Source of the DNA: Brevundimonas vesicularis NBRC 12165
Lineage (GTDB): Bacteria; Pseudomonadota; Alphaproteobacteria; Caulobacterales; Caulobacteraceae
DNA length: 64,000 bases
Direction of reading: 5' to 3'
NCBI RefSeq assembly: GCF_001592205.1
Contig: NZ_BCWM01000009.1
Span: 1 to 64,000, forward strand
Shown piece by piece: positions 18,168 through 27,204 of this stretch. Every line of letters starts with the position of its first letter. Positions within the stretch are counted from its first letter, which is position 1. The notes below the pieces were generated by a model, which had not been told where the DNA came from, made no database searches, and saw only the letters and a program-made list of their open reading frames with translations. The position numbers and the translations under genes are program-made.

Positions 18168-19757
18168 TCACGCCGGTTCGACCACCGCTTCTTTCGCCGG
18201 CTCGGTGCGGATCATGTAGTCGAAGGCCGACAGACCTGCCTTGGACCCTTCGCCCATGGCGATGACGATCTGCTTGTAGGGCACGGTCGTCGCGTCGCCC
18301 GCCGCAAAGATGCCTGGCTGCGAGGTCTCGCCGCGGTGATCCACCTCGATCTCGCCGCGCGGGGTCAGGCCCACCGCGCCGTGCAGCCATTCGGTGTTCG
18401 GGACCAGACCGATCTGCACGAAGATGCCTTCCAGATCGACGTCGTGATGGGCGTCGGAGTTGCGGTCCTTGTAGGACAGGCCCGTCACCTTCTCGCCGTC
18501 GCCCTGCACCTGGGTCGTCAGGGCCGAGGTCACGATCCGCACGTTCGGCAGGGTCGCCAGCTTGCGCTGCAGCACCGCATCGGCCCGCAGTTCGCTGTCG
18601 TATTCGATCAGGGTCACATGGGCCACGATGCCCGCCAGGTCGATCGCCGCCTCGACGCCGGAGTTGCCGCCGCCGATCACCGCCACCCGCTTGCCCTTGA
18701 ACAGCGGCCCGTCGCAGTGCGGGCAATAGGCCACGCCCTTGTTCTTGTACTGCTCCTCGCCCGGCACGTTCATCTGGCGCCAGCGCGCGCCGGTCGACAG
18801 GATCACGGTGCGCGATTTCAGCGATGCGCCGTTCTCCAGCACCACCTCATGCAGGCCGCCCGCAACCTTGGCCGGGACCAGCTTGGCCGCCTTCTGCAGG
18901 TTCATCAGGTCCACTTCATACTCGCGGACGTGTTGCTCCAGATGGGCCGCCAGCTTTGGCCCCTCGGTATAGGGGACCGAGACGAAGTTCTCGATCGCCA
19001 TCGTGTCCAGCACCTGTCCGCCGAAGCGTTCGGCGACGACGCCCGTGCGAATGCCCTTGCGCGCCGTATAGATGGCGGCCGCCGCCCCGGCTGGACCGCC
19101 GCCGACCACCAGAACCTCGAACGGATCCTTGGACTTCAGACGCTCGGCCGCGCGGGCTTCGGCGCCGGAATCCAGCTTGGCGACGATCTGCTCCAGCTCC
19201 ATCCGGCCCTGACCGAACAGCTCGCCGTTCAGGAAGACCGTCGGCACGGCCATGATCTTGCGTTCCTCGACCTCGTCCTTGAACAGGCCGCCCTCGATGG
19301 CGACGTGTTTGATGCGCGGATTGATCACGCTCATCAGGTTCAGCGCCTGCACCACGTCCGGGCAGTTCTGGCAAGACAGCGAGAAATAGGTCTCGAACAC
19401 ATAGTCGCCGTCCAGGTCCCTGACCTGCTGGATCACCTCCTGCGCCGCCTTGGAGGGATGGCCGCCGACGTGCAGCAGGGCCAGCACCAGCGAGGTGAAC
19501 TCGTGGCCCAGCGGAATGCCCGCGAACCGCACCCCGATGTCCGTGCCCTTGCGCCGGATCAGGAAGCTGGGCTGACGCTCGTCGTCATAGTCGCGGCCCA
19601 TCTCGACCTTGCCGTGCGAGACCGAGACGATCTCCTCCAGCAGGGTCTTCAGCTCGATCGATTTCGGCCCTGCGCCCAGCGAGGCGACCAGTTCGACGGG
19701 ATGGACGATGTTCTTGAGGTAGGCTTCGAGCTGGGATTTCAGATTGGCGTCTAGCAT
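18168..19757 (-). CDS. ahpF: alkyl hydroperoxide reductase subunit F
   Basis: A 529-residue flavoprotein that reduces AhpC with NAD(P)H. The N-terminal tandem thioredoxin-like domain holds the redox pair SCQNCPD. The second half is thioredoxin-reductase-like: FAD motif [14 protein letters not shown], active-site pair AYCPHCDGP, the NAD(P)H motif [12 protein letters not shown] and the C-terminal FAD motif [12 protein letters not shown] 19757 has GAGGAG at ideal spacing. Length agrees with E. coli AhpF (521). It follows ahpC with a 142-base gap containing a hairpin that may lower its expression relative to ahpC. Confidence 0.96.
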   Translation of the reverse strand: MLDANLKSQLEAYLKNIVHPVELVASLGAGPKSIELKTLLEEIVSVSHGKVEMGRDYDDERQPSFLIRRKGTDIGVRFAGIPLGHEFTSLVLALLHVGGHPSKAAQEVIQQVRDLDGDYVFETYFSLSCQNCPDVVQALNLMSVINPRIKHVAIEGGLFKDEVEERKIMAVPTVFLNGELFGQGRMELEQIVAKLDSGAEARAAERLKSKDPFEVLVVGGGPAGAAAAIYTARKGIRTGVVAERFGGQVLDTMAIENFVSVPYTEGPKLAAHLEQHVREYEVDLMNLQKAAKLVPAKVAGGLHEVVLENGASLKSRTVILSTGARWRQMNVPGEEQYKNKGVAYCPHCDGPLFKGKRVAVIGGGNSGVEAAIDLAGIVAHVTLIEYDSELRADAVLQRKLATLPNVRIVTSALTTQVQGDGEKVTGLSYKDRNSDAHHDVDLEGIFVQIGLVPNTEWLHGAVGLTPRGEIEVDHRGETSQPGIFAAGDATTVPYKQIVIAMGEGSKAGLSAFDYMIRTEPAKEAVVEPA

Positions 19758-19858
19758 CGGATGCTCCTCGAATTTCAGGGTAACGCGCCGCCTTCGAGCC
19801 GATCCCGGCGAGGCCTGCGCGATAAGGTCCGCGTCCCGCATTTGGGAGGCGGTCGGGT

Positions 19859-19882
19859 GGGTCCGACCCGAAGGCCGGACCC
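19859..19882 (-). terminator. hairpin between ahpC and ahpF
   Basis: GGGTCCG (19859-19865) pairs with CGGACCC (19876-19882) around a 10-base loop, 18 bases after the ahpC stop. There is no T-run, so I read it as a partial terminator or mRNA-stabilising stem that gives more ahpC than ahpF message. Confidence 0.35.
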
Positions 19883-19899
19883 GATAGGCGTAGTCAGTC

Positions 19900-20463
19900 T
19901 TAGATCTTGCCGACGAGGTCGAGCGACGGGGCCAGGGTGGCTTCGCCTTCTTCCCACTTGGCCGGGCAGACTTCACCCGGGTGCGAGCGCACATACTGGG
20001 CGGCCTTGACCTTGCGCAGCAGTTCAGCGGCGTTGCGGCCGATGCCTTCCGAGGTCGTCTCGGTGAACTGGATCACGCCGTCCGGATCGACCAGGAAGGT
20101 CGCGCGGTCGGCCAGGCCCACGCCGGGACGCATGGCGTCGAAGTTGTTGGTCACCAGGCCCGACGGATCGCCCAGCATCGTGTATTCGATCTTGCCGATC
20201 GCCGGCGACGAGTCGTGCCAGGCCTTGTGCGAGAAGTGGGTGTCGGTCGACACCGAATAGATCTCGACGCCCAGCTTCTGGAACTCGGCGTAGTGGTCGG
20301 CCAAGTCTTCCAGTTCGGTCGGGCACACGAAGGTAAAGTCGGCCGGATAGAAGAAGAAGATCGCCCACTTGCCCGCGACGTCGGCGTCCGTGACCGTCAG
20401 GAACTTGCCGCCCTTATAGGCTTCGGCCGTAAAGGGTTTGATGGTCGTGTTGATGAGGGCCAT
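19900..20463 (-). CDS. ahpC: alkyl hydroperoxide reductase subunit C (typical 2-Cys peroxiredoxin)
   Basis: A 187-residue peroxiredoxin, exactly the family length. It starts [11 protein letters not shown]. The peroxidatic cysteine is in DFTFVCPTE and the resolving cysteine in [10 protein letters not shown] near the C-terminus. It reduces peroxides in the cytoplasm and is recycled by AhpF, encoded next on the same strand. A perfect palindrome lies 54-77 bases upstream of the start. No strong ribosome site is seen. No oxyR is in the window. Confidence 0.97.
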   Translation of the reverse strand: MALINTTIKPFTAEAYKGGKFLTVTDADVAGKWAIFFFYPADFTFVCPTELEDLADHYAEFQKLGVEIYSVSTDTHFSHKAWHDSSPAIGKIEYTMLGDPSGLVTNNFDAMRPGVGLADRATFLVDPDGVIQFTETTSEGIGRNAAELLRKVKAAQYVRSHPGEVCPAKWEEGEATLAPSLDLVGKI

Positions 20464-20516
20464 GCGCAAAATCCAATGCAAGGTGGTTGGGAGGCGCTCT
20501 CCCTACCGCACTGCAC

Positions 20517-20540
20517 CAAATAAGCCCAATCACTTATTTG
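20517..20540. promoter_or_regulatory. palindromic operator candidate upstream of ahpC
   Basis: CAAATAAG (20517-20524) and CTTATTTG (20533-20540) form a perfect 8-bp inverted repeat with an 8-base spacer in an AT-rich stretch. On the ahpC strand, TTGTAT with 17-base spacing to TATCCG lies just upstream and could be the promoter. It does not match the classic OxyR motif (ATAG-N7-CTAT). Confidence 0.45.
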
Positions 20541-20690
20541 CGGATACGTGATAAATTTTCCTTATACAATCTCTGAGACCTTACGTCATGTGTTCACGAC
20601 ATTGCGTAGCCAGAAATGCATCGTCATCCGCGACGAACTGAAAACACTTCTGGCGAAGCAAGCGCGCGGAAGCCGAAGCGCTGCCAAATC

Positions 20691-21218
20691 TCAGGCCTTG
20701 CGGTCGCTTTCGAACCCGTCCAGCCATGCCAGACGCACTTTCAAGGTTTCGTGGACGATGCCAATCGCCACACGCTCCGTTTCATCTCTATCACGACCAT
20801 AGGCTGGCAACGAAGCCAGTTGCGCCTCCGTCGTCCTCCTAAGTGCTTCAAATAGCGCGCTACGCTCAACTTCAGGCAACATAGCCCATAGGCCAGCCCG
20901 AATTCGGAATGGGTCCAGACCGATGTTGCTCGCCTTTTCCGCATCCAGACTCCAGGCTTTCAGCTTTGCTTCACCCAACGGCGTGAGTGACAGCTGACGC
21001 GCCCGCCTTGCACCTTCAGGTTCGCCCATCTTGAGCAGCCCGGCAGCCTCTAGGCGACGTATAGCCGGACTCACGGCGCCGGCGCTGCCGCTCCATTCCG
21101 AAGACATCGATAACTGGAACGCCCGCCGCACTTTGAAAGCGGTCGTCATCCCACGATGGTGAATCTCCACCATCAACGCGCCTTCCAGTTCCGTGAGCGG
21201 TTCTGACGACAATTTCAC
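20691..21218 (-). CDS. PadR family transcriptional regulator
   Basis: A 175-residue winged-helix regulator. The N-terminal PadR domain is seen in LTELEGALMVEIHHRGMTTAFKVRRAF and in SPAIRRLEAAGLLKMGEPEGARRARQLSLTPLGEAKL, the recognition helix and wing. A helical C-terminal dimerisation region follows. It starts at GTG 21218 with GGAGG and GAGGG upstream. It faces the retropepsin-like gene across 57 bases, so that gene is its most likely target. Base composition of this pair is less GC-rich than the surroundings, which suggests later acquisition. Confidence 0.85.
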   Translation of the reverse strand: MKLSSEPLTELEGALMVEIHHRGMTTAFKVRRAFQLSMSSEWSGSAGAVSPAIRRLEAAGLLKMGEPEGARRARQLSLTPLGEAKLKAWSLDAEKASNIGLDPFRIRAGLWAMLPEVERSALFEALRRTTEAQLASLPAYGRDRDETERVAIGIVHETLKVRLAWLDGFESDRKA

Positions 21219-21275
21219 TTGCGACCCTCGCCTCCAACGGTACGATTAGCACTATTGAAGCTTGGACAAGACCTC

Positions 21276-22391
21276 ATGTTAACGCGCCGCTCCGTTCTGC
21301 TCACGCCTGCCGCCCTTTCGCTTGTGGCGGCCCATCCGAAGGCCGCCCTCGCATTAGATGTCCAAAACGTACGCCCGCGTAGCGAAATGGCGTCACTATT
21401 CGTTTCGCTTGACCGATTATTGATCATAGCGCGGATCGCAAACGGGATCGCCGCGCCCATGATCTTCGATACAGGAACGAGTGGATCGGCGATCGATACT
21501 CCCTATGTGACAGCCCTTAATTTACAAAAGACCGGAGATGCAATCACCATCGACGGCGCCACTGGCAAACCTCTTGAAGATCGATTCTTGACGACATTGC
21601 CGGACGTCAATTTGGGAGGCATCGCCGTCGGCGATCAGGATTTCGCCGTCTATTCGCATCCTTCGCCCAACGAAGCTGGAATTGTCGGTCCCTACATTTT
21701 TGGCGACAGGCTTGTATGTCTTGAGTTGTCGCATGATCGACTTCGGGTTCGTGACAAATCTCGCTTCACCCTGCCAACCGGCGCATCCTACCCCTACCTC
21801 CCGGACGAGCGGCCGGGCATTACGGTCGAGGGACCTGGTTTTAGCGTCCTGGGTCTTATGGACACGGGGCACACAGGCAGCTTGACGCTGCCGCTCGCCA
21901 TGGCGGCGTCGCTTCCGCTTGAGAAAGCGCCGACCGTGATTGGCGCGGCCACTTCGGTCGGCGGCACTCAACCCATCTATGGGGCTCGTATGAAGGGCGC
22001 TATTCGTGTCGGCCCACTCGTCATCACGGATCCTGAACTACAATTCTACGGTCAGAGGGTGAATGTGGGCCTCCACCTTCTGCGCCAAATGACGATCGTG
22101 ATGGACCCGGTCGGGAAGCGAAGCTGGGCTACGACGCCCGACAGACGCGCCGCGTCGCCCCTATCGAACTACGCCGGACGGTACGATGGAATCGAGATAC
22201 GCGTAGAAGGGGAGCGCCTGATCTATCAGCGCGATGGCAGAGCGCCCCGCCTCCTGACGCCACATGATGGCGACCTCTTTGACTTCGCCAACGATCCGGT
22301 AGTTCAGATCCAGTTCGTACGAAATGAGAAAGGCATTGTCGGCTTCGACATCATCGAACGCACCTTGACGGCAGTCGATCGAACCGGATGA
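21276..22391 (+). CDS. exported retropepsin-like aspartic protease with two DTG motifs
   Basis: A 371-residue protein. It begins MLTRRSVLLTPAALSLVAAHPKAALA, a twin-arginine-like export signal. Two pepsin/retropepsin-type active-site motifs are seen, DTGTSGS (Asp65) and DTGHTGS (Asp196), each in a hydrophobic-hydrophobic-D-T-G context, so one chain carries both aspartates as in a fused dimer. A C-terminal part (about 305-371) resembles the small domain often attached to periplasmic proteins that bind sugars or lipids. ATG 21276 gives a good export signal; the frame is open 19 codons further up. The divergent PadR regulator probably controls it. Substrate unknown. Confidence 0.8.
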   Translation: MLTRRSVLLTPAALSLVAAHPKAALALDVQNVRPRSEMASLFVSLDRLLIIARIANGIAAPMIFDTGTSGSAIDTPYVTALNLQKTGDAITIDGATGKPLEDRFLTTLPDVNLGGIAVGDQDFAVYSHPSPNEAGIVGPYIFGDRLVCLELSHDRLRVRDKSRFTLPTGASYPYLPDERPGITVEGPGFSVLGLMDTGHTGSLTLPLAMAASLPLEKAPTVIGAATSVGGTQPIYGARMKGAIRVGPLVITDPELQFYGQRVNVGLHLLRQMTIVMDPVGKRSWATTPDRRAASPLSNYAGRYDGIEIRVEGERLIYQRDGRAPRLLTPHDGDLFDFANDPVVQIQFVRNEKGIVGFDIIERTLTAVDRTG

Positions 22392-22400
22392 CCCTGGAAA

Positions 22401-23603
22401 TCAGTACAGCAGGAAGCGTTTTCTTTCTTGCGCCCAGGCCCGTTCGTCAGGCCCAACGGCGGCTTCAAGGTCAGCCGCCTCAGCCCCCGCGTCGTCCACC
22501 CATTCCCGCAGGCCCGGCCCGCCGTTGATCACGTCGATGGGCAGTTTCCCGAACGCATATTCATACGGAAAATCCCGCCACAGATCGTAGTTGGGATACA
22601 GCCGACGGATCGCCTTGAAGCCCAGGGCTTGAACCCGCCACGGCTTGAAGGCCGCATGGTCGTAGCCAGGGTGATCGACGTGGATCTGCACCCCGCTGCA
22701 CAGCTTTCCGACGTGCTTATGGAAGGTCGGCTCGAACCACATGTCGCGCAAGACACAACCGCCCAGCCATTCCGGCGCCAAGGCGTGCATTTCCGCGATC
22801 ACCGCCCGCGCATCGATGTCCGGCGCCCCGAACAGCTCCAGCGGCCGTGTCGTCCCCCGCCCTTCCGACAAGGTCGCGCCTTCCAGCATCACCGTGCCCG
22901 CATAGGCGCGCGCCATCGACAGGTTCGGCGCATTCGGGCTGGGATTGACCCACGACCGGTCCAGCAGCGGCCAGCCGAAGCCCGGCCCCGCCTCGGGCGC
23001 CCAGCCCTGCATCTCCACCACCCGATAATCCACATCCAGCTTGAACTGGTCGATGAACCACAGGCCCAGTTCGCCCATCGTCATGCCGTGGCGCATCGGC
23101 ATCGGCCCGGCCCCGACGAAGCTTTCCCAGCCGGGCTTCAGCGTCATCCCCTCCACCGGCCGTCCCGCCGGATTGGGCCGATCCAGCACCCAGACCGACT
23201 TGCCGTGTTTCGCCGCCGCCTCCAGCACGTACAGAAGCGTCGTCACATAGGTATAGATGCGGCAGCCCAGGTCCTGCAGATCGACCAGAAGCACGTCGAA
23301 CTCGGCCATCCATTCGTCGCGCGGGCGCCGCACCTCGCCGTAAAGGCTGAAGACGGGAAAGCCGTGCACCGGATCGCGATAATCCTGGCTCTCCATCATA
23401 TTGTCCTGCAGATCGCCCTTCATCCCGTGCTGCGGGCCAAAGGCGGCGGTCAGACTGATCTCGGGACAGGCGGCCAGCGCGTCCACCGCGTGGGTCAAAT
23501 CCTTCGTCACCGACGCCGGATGCGCCAGCAAGGCCACGCGCCGTCCCATCAGCTGCGCCCTCAGGGTGTCGTCGGACAAAAGGCGGTCGAGGCCGAAGTT
23601 CAT
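22401..23603 (-). CDS. exo-beta-N-acetylmuramidase NamZ family (DUF1343)
   Basis: A 400-residue protein matching the DUF1343 family, whose characterised member NamZ removes terminal N-acetylmuramic acid from peptidoglycan fragments. Visible family blocks are GRRVALLAHPASVTKD, FGPQHGMKGDLQDNM, DVLLVDLQDLGCRIYTYVTTL, LDRPNPAGRPVEG and LSEGRGTTRPLELFGAP. No signal peptide is apparent, which suggests cytoplasmic recycling of imported muropeptides. It overlaps the DOMON-like gene by ATGA and is co-transcribed with it. Confidence 0.88.
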   Translation of the reverse strand: MNFGLDRLLSDDTLRAQLMGRRVALLAHPASVTKDLTHAVDALAACPEISLTAAFGPQHGMKGDLQDNMMESQDYRDPVHGFPVFSLYGEVRRPRDEWMAEFDVLLVDLQDLGCRIYTYVTTLLYVLEAAAKHGKSVWVLDRPNPAGRPVEGMTLKPGWESFVGAGPMPMRHGMTMGELGLWFIDQFKLDVDYRVVEMQGWAPEAGPGFGWPLLDRSWVNPSPNAPNLSMARAYAGTVMLEGATLSEGRGTTRPLELFGAPDIDARAVIAEMHALAPEWLGGCVLRDMWFEPTFHKHVGKLCSGVQIHVDHPGYDHAAFKPWRVQALGFKAIRRLYPNYDLWRDFPYEYAFGKLPIDVINGGPGLREWVDDAGAEAADLEAAVGPDERAWAQERKRFLLY

Positions 23604-24106
23604 GTCAGGTCCAGCGCGAACGAGTCGGGATGATGAAAGTCCGGCTTATCCGAAGGATGCGCCAGCGCCCAATAGCCGATCGCCCCGTCCACGCCCCGGA
23701 TCACCGCCGCCAAACCCGCCGCCCCGGCCGCATCCTCCGGCAAGGTCACGTCCGCCGTCAGCACGGATTGTCCGGGCGCCGACCGCGTCACGATGAAGGG
23801 CGCGGGCATCTCCAGCTCCCGCATCCCCTCGCGATAGCCGTCGAATCGATAGGCCGCCCACGCCCCCGACGGCGACAGATTGTATTCGACATAGCCGCCC
23901 GCCGTCCGCACGAAGGCCTCGAAACAGGTCGCCTGCCACAGCCCATCCGTCCGCACCCGCGCCGCCGCCTCCGGCCGCCACACCCCCTCCACCGGTCCGG
24001 CTAGCACATACTCCAGGCTCAGCACCCGCCCGGCTCGCTGCGCCTCGACCTCCAGAGTCAGTCCCGCAGGGCTGGATGTCGGGTGCGGGATCAGGGGCAG
24101 ACGCAT
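23600..24106 (-). CDS. DOMON-like domain protein
   Basis: A 168-residue beta-rich protein with the sequence QATCFEAFVRTAGGYVEYNLSPSGAWAAYRFDGYREGM, typical of the DOMON-like family that resembles carbohydrate- or heme-binding beta-sandwiches. No signal peptide. It is the first gene of a two-gene unit with the NamZ-like gene (ATGA overlap), so a role linked to cell-wall sugar handling can be inferred. ATG 24106 has AAGG upstream; a TTG at 24127 would add seven residues. Confidence 0.78.
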   Translation of the reverse strand: MRLPLIPHPTSSPAGLTLEVEAQRAGRVLSLEYVLAGPVEGVWRPEAAARVRTDGLWQATCFEAFVRTAGGYVEYNLSPSGAWAAYRFDGYREGMRELEMPAPFIVTRSAPGQSVLTADVTLPEDAAGAAGLAAVIRGVDGAIGYWALAHPSDKPDFHHPDSFALDLT

Positions 24107-24208
24107 AGGGCCTTCGTATCGAAGCAACGCGCACGGTCAACGCTCATACATCGCCGTGACGCTCACCGCGCGTTGCGATAGTATCGGTTCGGAAAAAGGG
24201 AGAACCTC

Positions 24209-24424
24209 ATGACCGACAATCCCGTGAGGGGTCCGGCGTCATACTTCCCCTCAATCGAGAAGACCTACGGCCATCCTATTTCCCATTGGCAGCAGATAGT
24301 GCGCGACGGCTATCCCGCCCGGCATATGGAGTTGGTCGCCATTCTCAAGGATGCGCACGGCATGGGCCACGGCCACGCCAACGCCGTGGTCGCCTACACG
24401 TTGGCGCAGGACGGATTGAAGTAG
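24209..24424 (+). CDS. DUF4287 domain small protein
   Basis: A 71-residue protein: SYFPSIEKTYGHPISHWQQIVRDGYPARHMELVAILKDAHGMGHGHANAVVAYTLAQ, which matches DUF4287 in full (SIEKKYGRPI, HMELVAWLK, GHGHANALV). AAAGGGAGA lies just before the ATG. The function of the family is unknown. It stands alone between the DOMON gene and tyrS. Confidence 0.88.
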   Translation: MTDNPVRGPASYFPSIEKTYGHPISHWQQIVRDGYPARHMELVAILKDAHGMGHGHANAVVAYTLAQDGLK

Positions 24425-24751
24425 CGGCCACGCTCGAAAGTCACGCTAACCATAGTATTTCCGCCAGATATATCCCAACAAAACAACGTGTTGAGATGAA
24501 GCAGCAGCGCTCACCCTGTCACTCTGCAAAACGGTTGTACAATGGGCGCGCCATGCCCAAAGCCGCTCCGCCTGAACTCCACCATCTTGCATTTTGCACG
24601 CGTTTTCGCGGTGCAGTGCAATTTCGCGCCGACCGAGATTAGACGAATTAGACACTTTAGACGGTGTTTTTCATCCGCATCGTCTGAACAGCCGACGCCG
24701 CCTCGACTAGGGGAAGACGACCCTCGTCATCCCTGCTAACCCAGCCTCACC
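24425..24751. other. 327-base intergenic region upstream of tyrS
   Basis: Less GC-rich than its neighbours and without a convincing gene on either strand. It contains a GC-rich hairpin (GCACGCG at 24596-24602 with CGCGGTGC at 24607-24614 around TTTT). It also has three direct copies of TTAGAC at 24639, 24648 and 24657, exactly nine bases apart. The tyrS promoter should lie here; I cannot place it. Confidence 0.6.
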
Positions 24752-26005
24752 ATGACCGAACACGCCTTCAAATCCGACTTCCTGCGCACGCTTCAGGCGC
24801 GCGGCTACATCCATCAGATCACCCACCCCGTCGAATTGGATGAGGCGGCCGCTGCGGGCGTGGTGCCGGGCTATATCGGCTTCGACGCCACTGCGCCGTC
24901 ACTGCACGTCGGCAGCCTGATCCAGATCATGATGTTGCGCCGGCTTCAGCAGGCGGGCGGCAAGCCCATCGTCTTGATGGGCGGCGGCACGACCAAGGTC
25001 GGCGACCCCACCGGCAAGGATACGTCGCGTCCGCAACTGACCGAAGAGACGATCCAGTCGAACATCGATACCATCACGACGGTCTTCGCCAAGTTCCTGA
25101 CGTTCGGCGACGGCCCGACCGATGCGGTCATGGTCAACAATGACGACTGGCTGTCCGGCTACGGCTACATCCAGTTTCTGCGCGACTTCGGGACCCACTT
25201 CACCGTCAACCGGATGCTGGCCTTCGACTCGGTCAAGCTGCGGCTGGAGCGTGAGCAGCCCATGACCTTCCTTGAGTTCAACTACATGCTGATGCAGTCG
25301 GTGGACTTTCTGGAGCTAAACCGCAGCCACAAGGTCACCCTGCAAATGGGCGGCTCGGATCAGTGGGGCAACATCACTTCGGGCGTGGATCTGGTGCGCC
25401 GCGTGGATCAGAAGGCCGCCTTCGGCCTGACCACGCCGCTGCTGACCACGGCATCCGGCGGCAAGATGGGCAAGACCGCTCAGGGCGCCATCTGGCTGAA
25501 CGCCGAACAACTCAGCCCCTACGACTACTGGCAGTTCTGGCGTAACGCCGAGGACGCCGACGTCGGCCGCTTCATGCGCCTGTTCACGGACCTGAGCCTG
25601 GAACAGATCGCAGAATACGAAGCGCTGGAAGGCGCGGCCATCAATGACGCCAAGAAGGCCCTCGCCGACGCCGCAACCACACTCCTGCATGGCGCGGACG
25701 AGGCCGCAAAGGCGCGCGCCGCCGCCGAAAGCAACTTCGAAAAAGGCCAGCTGTCCGCCGACCTGCCGACCGTCGAACTGCCGTTGGCAGAGGTCTACGG
25801 CGCCATGATCGCCGCCGTCGTGACAAAGGCCGGCCTGACGGCGTCCAACGGTGAGGCCCGTCGCCTGGCCCAGGGCGGCGGCCTGCGTCTGAACGACGCC
25901 GCGGTGTCCGACGGCGCCCAACTGCTGACCGAGGCCGACCTCAAGGACGGCGTCATCAAACTGGCGGCCGGCAAGAAAAAGATCGTTCTGGTGAGGCCCG
26001 TCTGA
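24752..26005 (+). CDS. tyrS: tyrosine--tRNA ligase
   Basis: A 417-residue class I synthetase charging tRNA-Tyr. The nucleotide-binding signature is [17 protein letters not shown] (HIGH variant HVGS), the tyrosine-binding region holds [28 protein letters not shown], and the KMSKS-like loop is [15 protein letters not shown]. The C-terminus (from about 345) is an S4 RNA-binding domain ([20 protein letters not shown]). Length is normal. Its stop overlaps the start of the Bcp gene by one base (TGATG). Confidence 0.97.
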   Translation: MTEHAFKSDFLRTLQARGYIHQITHPVELDEAAAAGVVPGYIGFDATAPSLHVGSLIQIMMLRRLQQAGGKPIVLMGGGTTKVGDPTGKDTSRPQLTEETIQSNIDTITTVFAKFLTFGDGPTDAVMVNNDDWLSGYGYIQFLRDFGTHFTVNRMLAFDSVKLRLEREQPMTFLEFNYMLMQSVDFLELNRSHKVTLQMGGSDQWGNITSGVDLVRRVDQKAAFGLTTPLLTTASGGKMGKTAQGAIWLNAEQLSPYDYWQFWRNAEDADVGRFMRLFTDLSLEQIAEYEALEGAAINDAKKALADAATTLLHGADEAAKARAAAESNFEKGQLSADLPTVELPLAEVYGAMIAAVVTKAGLTASNGEARRLAQGGGLRLNDAAVSDGAQLLTEADLKDGVIKLAAGKKKIVLVRPV

Positions 26006-26499
26006 TGTCCGCCGCCGAAGGCCAGCCCGCCCCCGCTCTCGACCTGCCCACGGACGGCGGCGGCCGCGTCACCCTCGCCGCCCTCAACGGCAAGCCTGCC
26101 GTCGTCTATTTCTACCCCAAGGACGACACGACTGGCTGCACGCGTGAGGCCCAGGACTTCACCGCCCGGGCCTCTGAATTCGCCGCGCTGGGCGTTCCGG
26201 TTATCGGCGTGTCCAAGGACACGGTGAAGAAGCACGACAGGTTCAAGGCCAAATACGATCTTGCCGTCACCCTCGCCTCCGACGAGGACGGCGCCGCCTG
26301 CGAGGCTTGGGGCGTCTGGGTGCAGAAGAAGCTCTATGGCCGCGAATATATGGGCATCGAGCGGGCCACCTTTCTGATCGACGCCGAGGGCCGCGTCGCC
26401 AAGGCCTGGCGCAATGTGAAGGTCGCCGACCACGCCGCCGCCGTGCTGGAGGCTGCCAGGGCCTGTGATCAGCGAGCGCCGTTCGGAAGCGATGCTTGA
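26005..26499 (+). CDS. bcp: thioredoxin-dependent peroxiredoxin, Bcp/PrxQ type
   Basis: A 164-residue peroxiredoxin. The peroxidatic cysteine is in YFYPKDDTTGCTREAQDF. The second cysteine five residues later, typical of many Bcp proteins, is absent, so it is of the 1-Cys form or resolves through Cys near DGAACEAWG. It reduces organic peroxides in the cytoplasm. It is coupled to tyrS by a one-base overlap. Confidence 0.92.
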   Translation: MSAAEGQPAPALDLPTDGGGRVTLAALNGKPAVVYFYPKDDTTGCTREAQDFTARASEFAALGVPVIGVSKDTVKKHDRFKAKYDLAVTLASDEDGAACEAWGVWVQKKLYGREYMGIERATFLIDAEGRVAKAWRNVKVADHAAAVLEAARACDQRAPFGSDA

Positions 26500-26582
26500 C
26501 CTTGGCCCCTCCTCCACGGCCTAGTGGGCGTCGGGGCTAATAGGGGCTTGGCCGGCCTTGGCTGGCAGATGCGGAGCGCACC

Positions 26583-27128
26583 ATGTTCACCAAGAGCAAA
26601 TCCTACGACAGCGGATCGAACGGCCTGGGCATCCCCCCGGCGCCCGAACCGACCACGCCTACGCCGACGGCTGCGAGCACGCCGTCGCTGCCCGCGACGA
26701 CGCCTGCGCCGCGCGCGCCCGAACCGGCCCGTCCGGCGGCCCGGTCCAGCAATCTGTCGACCCTGTCGGCCGGCGTGAAATACGAAGGCAACATCTCCGG
26801 CGCCGGCGAGCTCCAGGTCGACGGTTCTTTGAAGGGCGACGTCCGCGTCTCGCGCGTCGTGATCGGCGAAGGCGGCTCGGTCGAGGGCACGGTCCATGCC
26901 GACGTCCTTGACGTGCGCGGCCGCGTCTCGGGCGCCATCGTTGCGAAGCAGGTCAAGCTTCACGCCACTGCCCGTGTCGAGGGCGACATCACCCAGGAAC
27001 AGCTCGCCATCGACCAGGGCGCCTGGTTCCAGGGCCGCTGCAACCAGGCCAAGCGCGACACCCCCGGCGCCGCCATGCTGGAAGCCCCCGCGCCGAAGGC
27101 CGACAAGGCTGACAAGACCGCCGCCTGA
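26583..27128 (+). CDS. bactofilin (polymer-forming cytoskeletal protein)
   Basis: A 181-residue bactofilin. A Pro/Thr/Ala-rich disordered N-terminus (to about residue 58) is followed by the right-handed beta-helix domain with regular hydrophobic spacing: VKYEGNISGAGELQVDGSLKGDVRVSRVVIGEGGSVEGTVHADVLDVRGRVSG. A charged Ala/Lys/Asp tail closes it. Bactofilins polymerise without nucleotide and position cell-wall enzymes; in Caulobacter they act at the stalk base. The nearby PBP1A is compatible with such a role but lies on the other strand. Confidence 0.9.
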   Translation: MFTKSKSYDSGSNGLGIPPAPEPTTPTPTAASTPSLPATTPAPRAPEPARPAARSSNLSTLSAGVKYEGNISGAGELQVDGSLKGDVRVSRVVIGEGGSVEGTVHADVLDVRGRVSGAIVAKQVKLHATARVEGDITQEQLAIDQGAWFQGRCNQAKRDTPGAAMLEAPAPKADKADKTAA

Positions 27129-27170
27129 CCGCGTCGAATGCGAACGGCCGCAAAGCCGGAAGCCCAAAAC

Positions 27171-27201
27171 AAAAAGGGCGGCTCGTTGGAGCCGCCCTTT
27201 T
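27171..27201. terminator. bidirectional terminator between bactofilin and prfB
   Basis: AAAAAGGGCGGCTC (27171-27184) and GAGCCGCCCTTTT (27189-27201) form a strong stem with a four-base loop, with T-runs in both directions. It serves both convergent genes. Confidence 0.88.
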
Positions 27202-27204
27202 CCG

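Noticed and set aside
24446..24655. A minus-strand frame of 69 codons upstream of tyrS
   Set aside because: No ribosome site, odd composition, overlaps the hairpin and the tyrS leader; I see no sign of coding.
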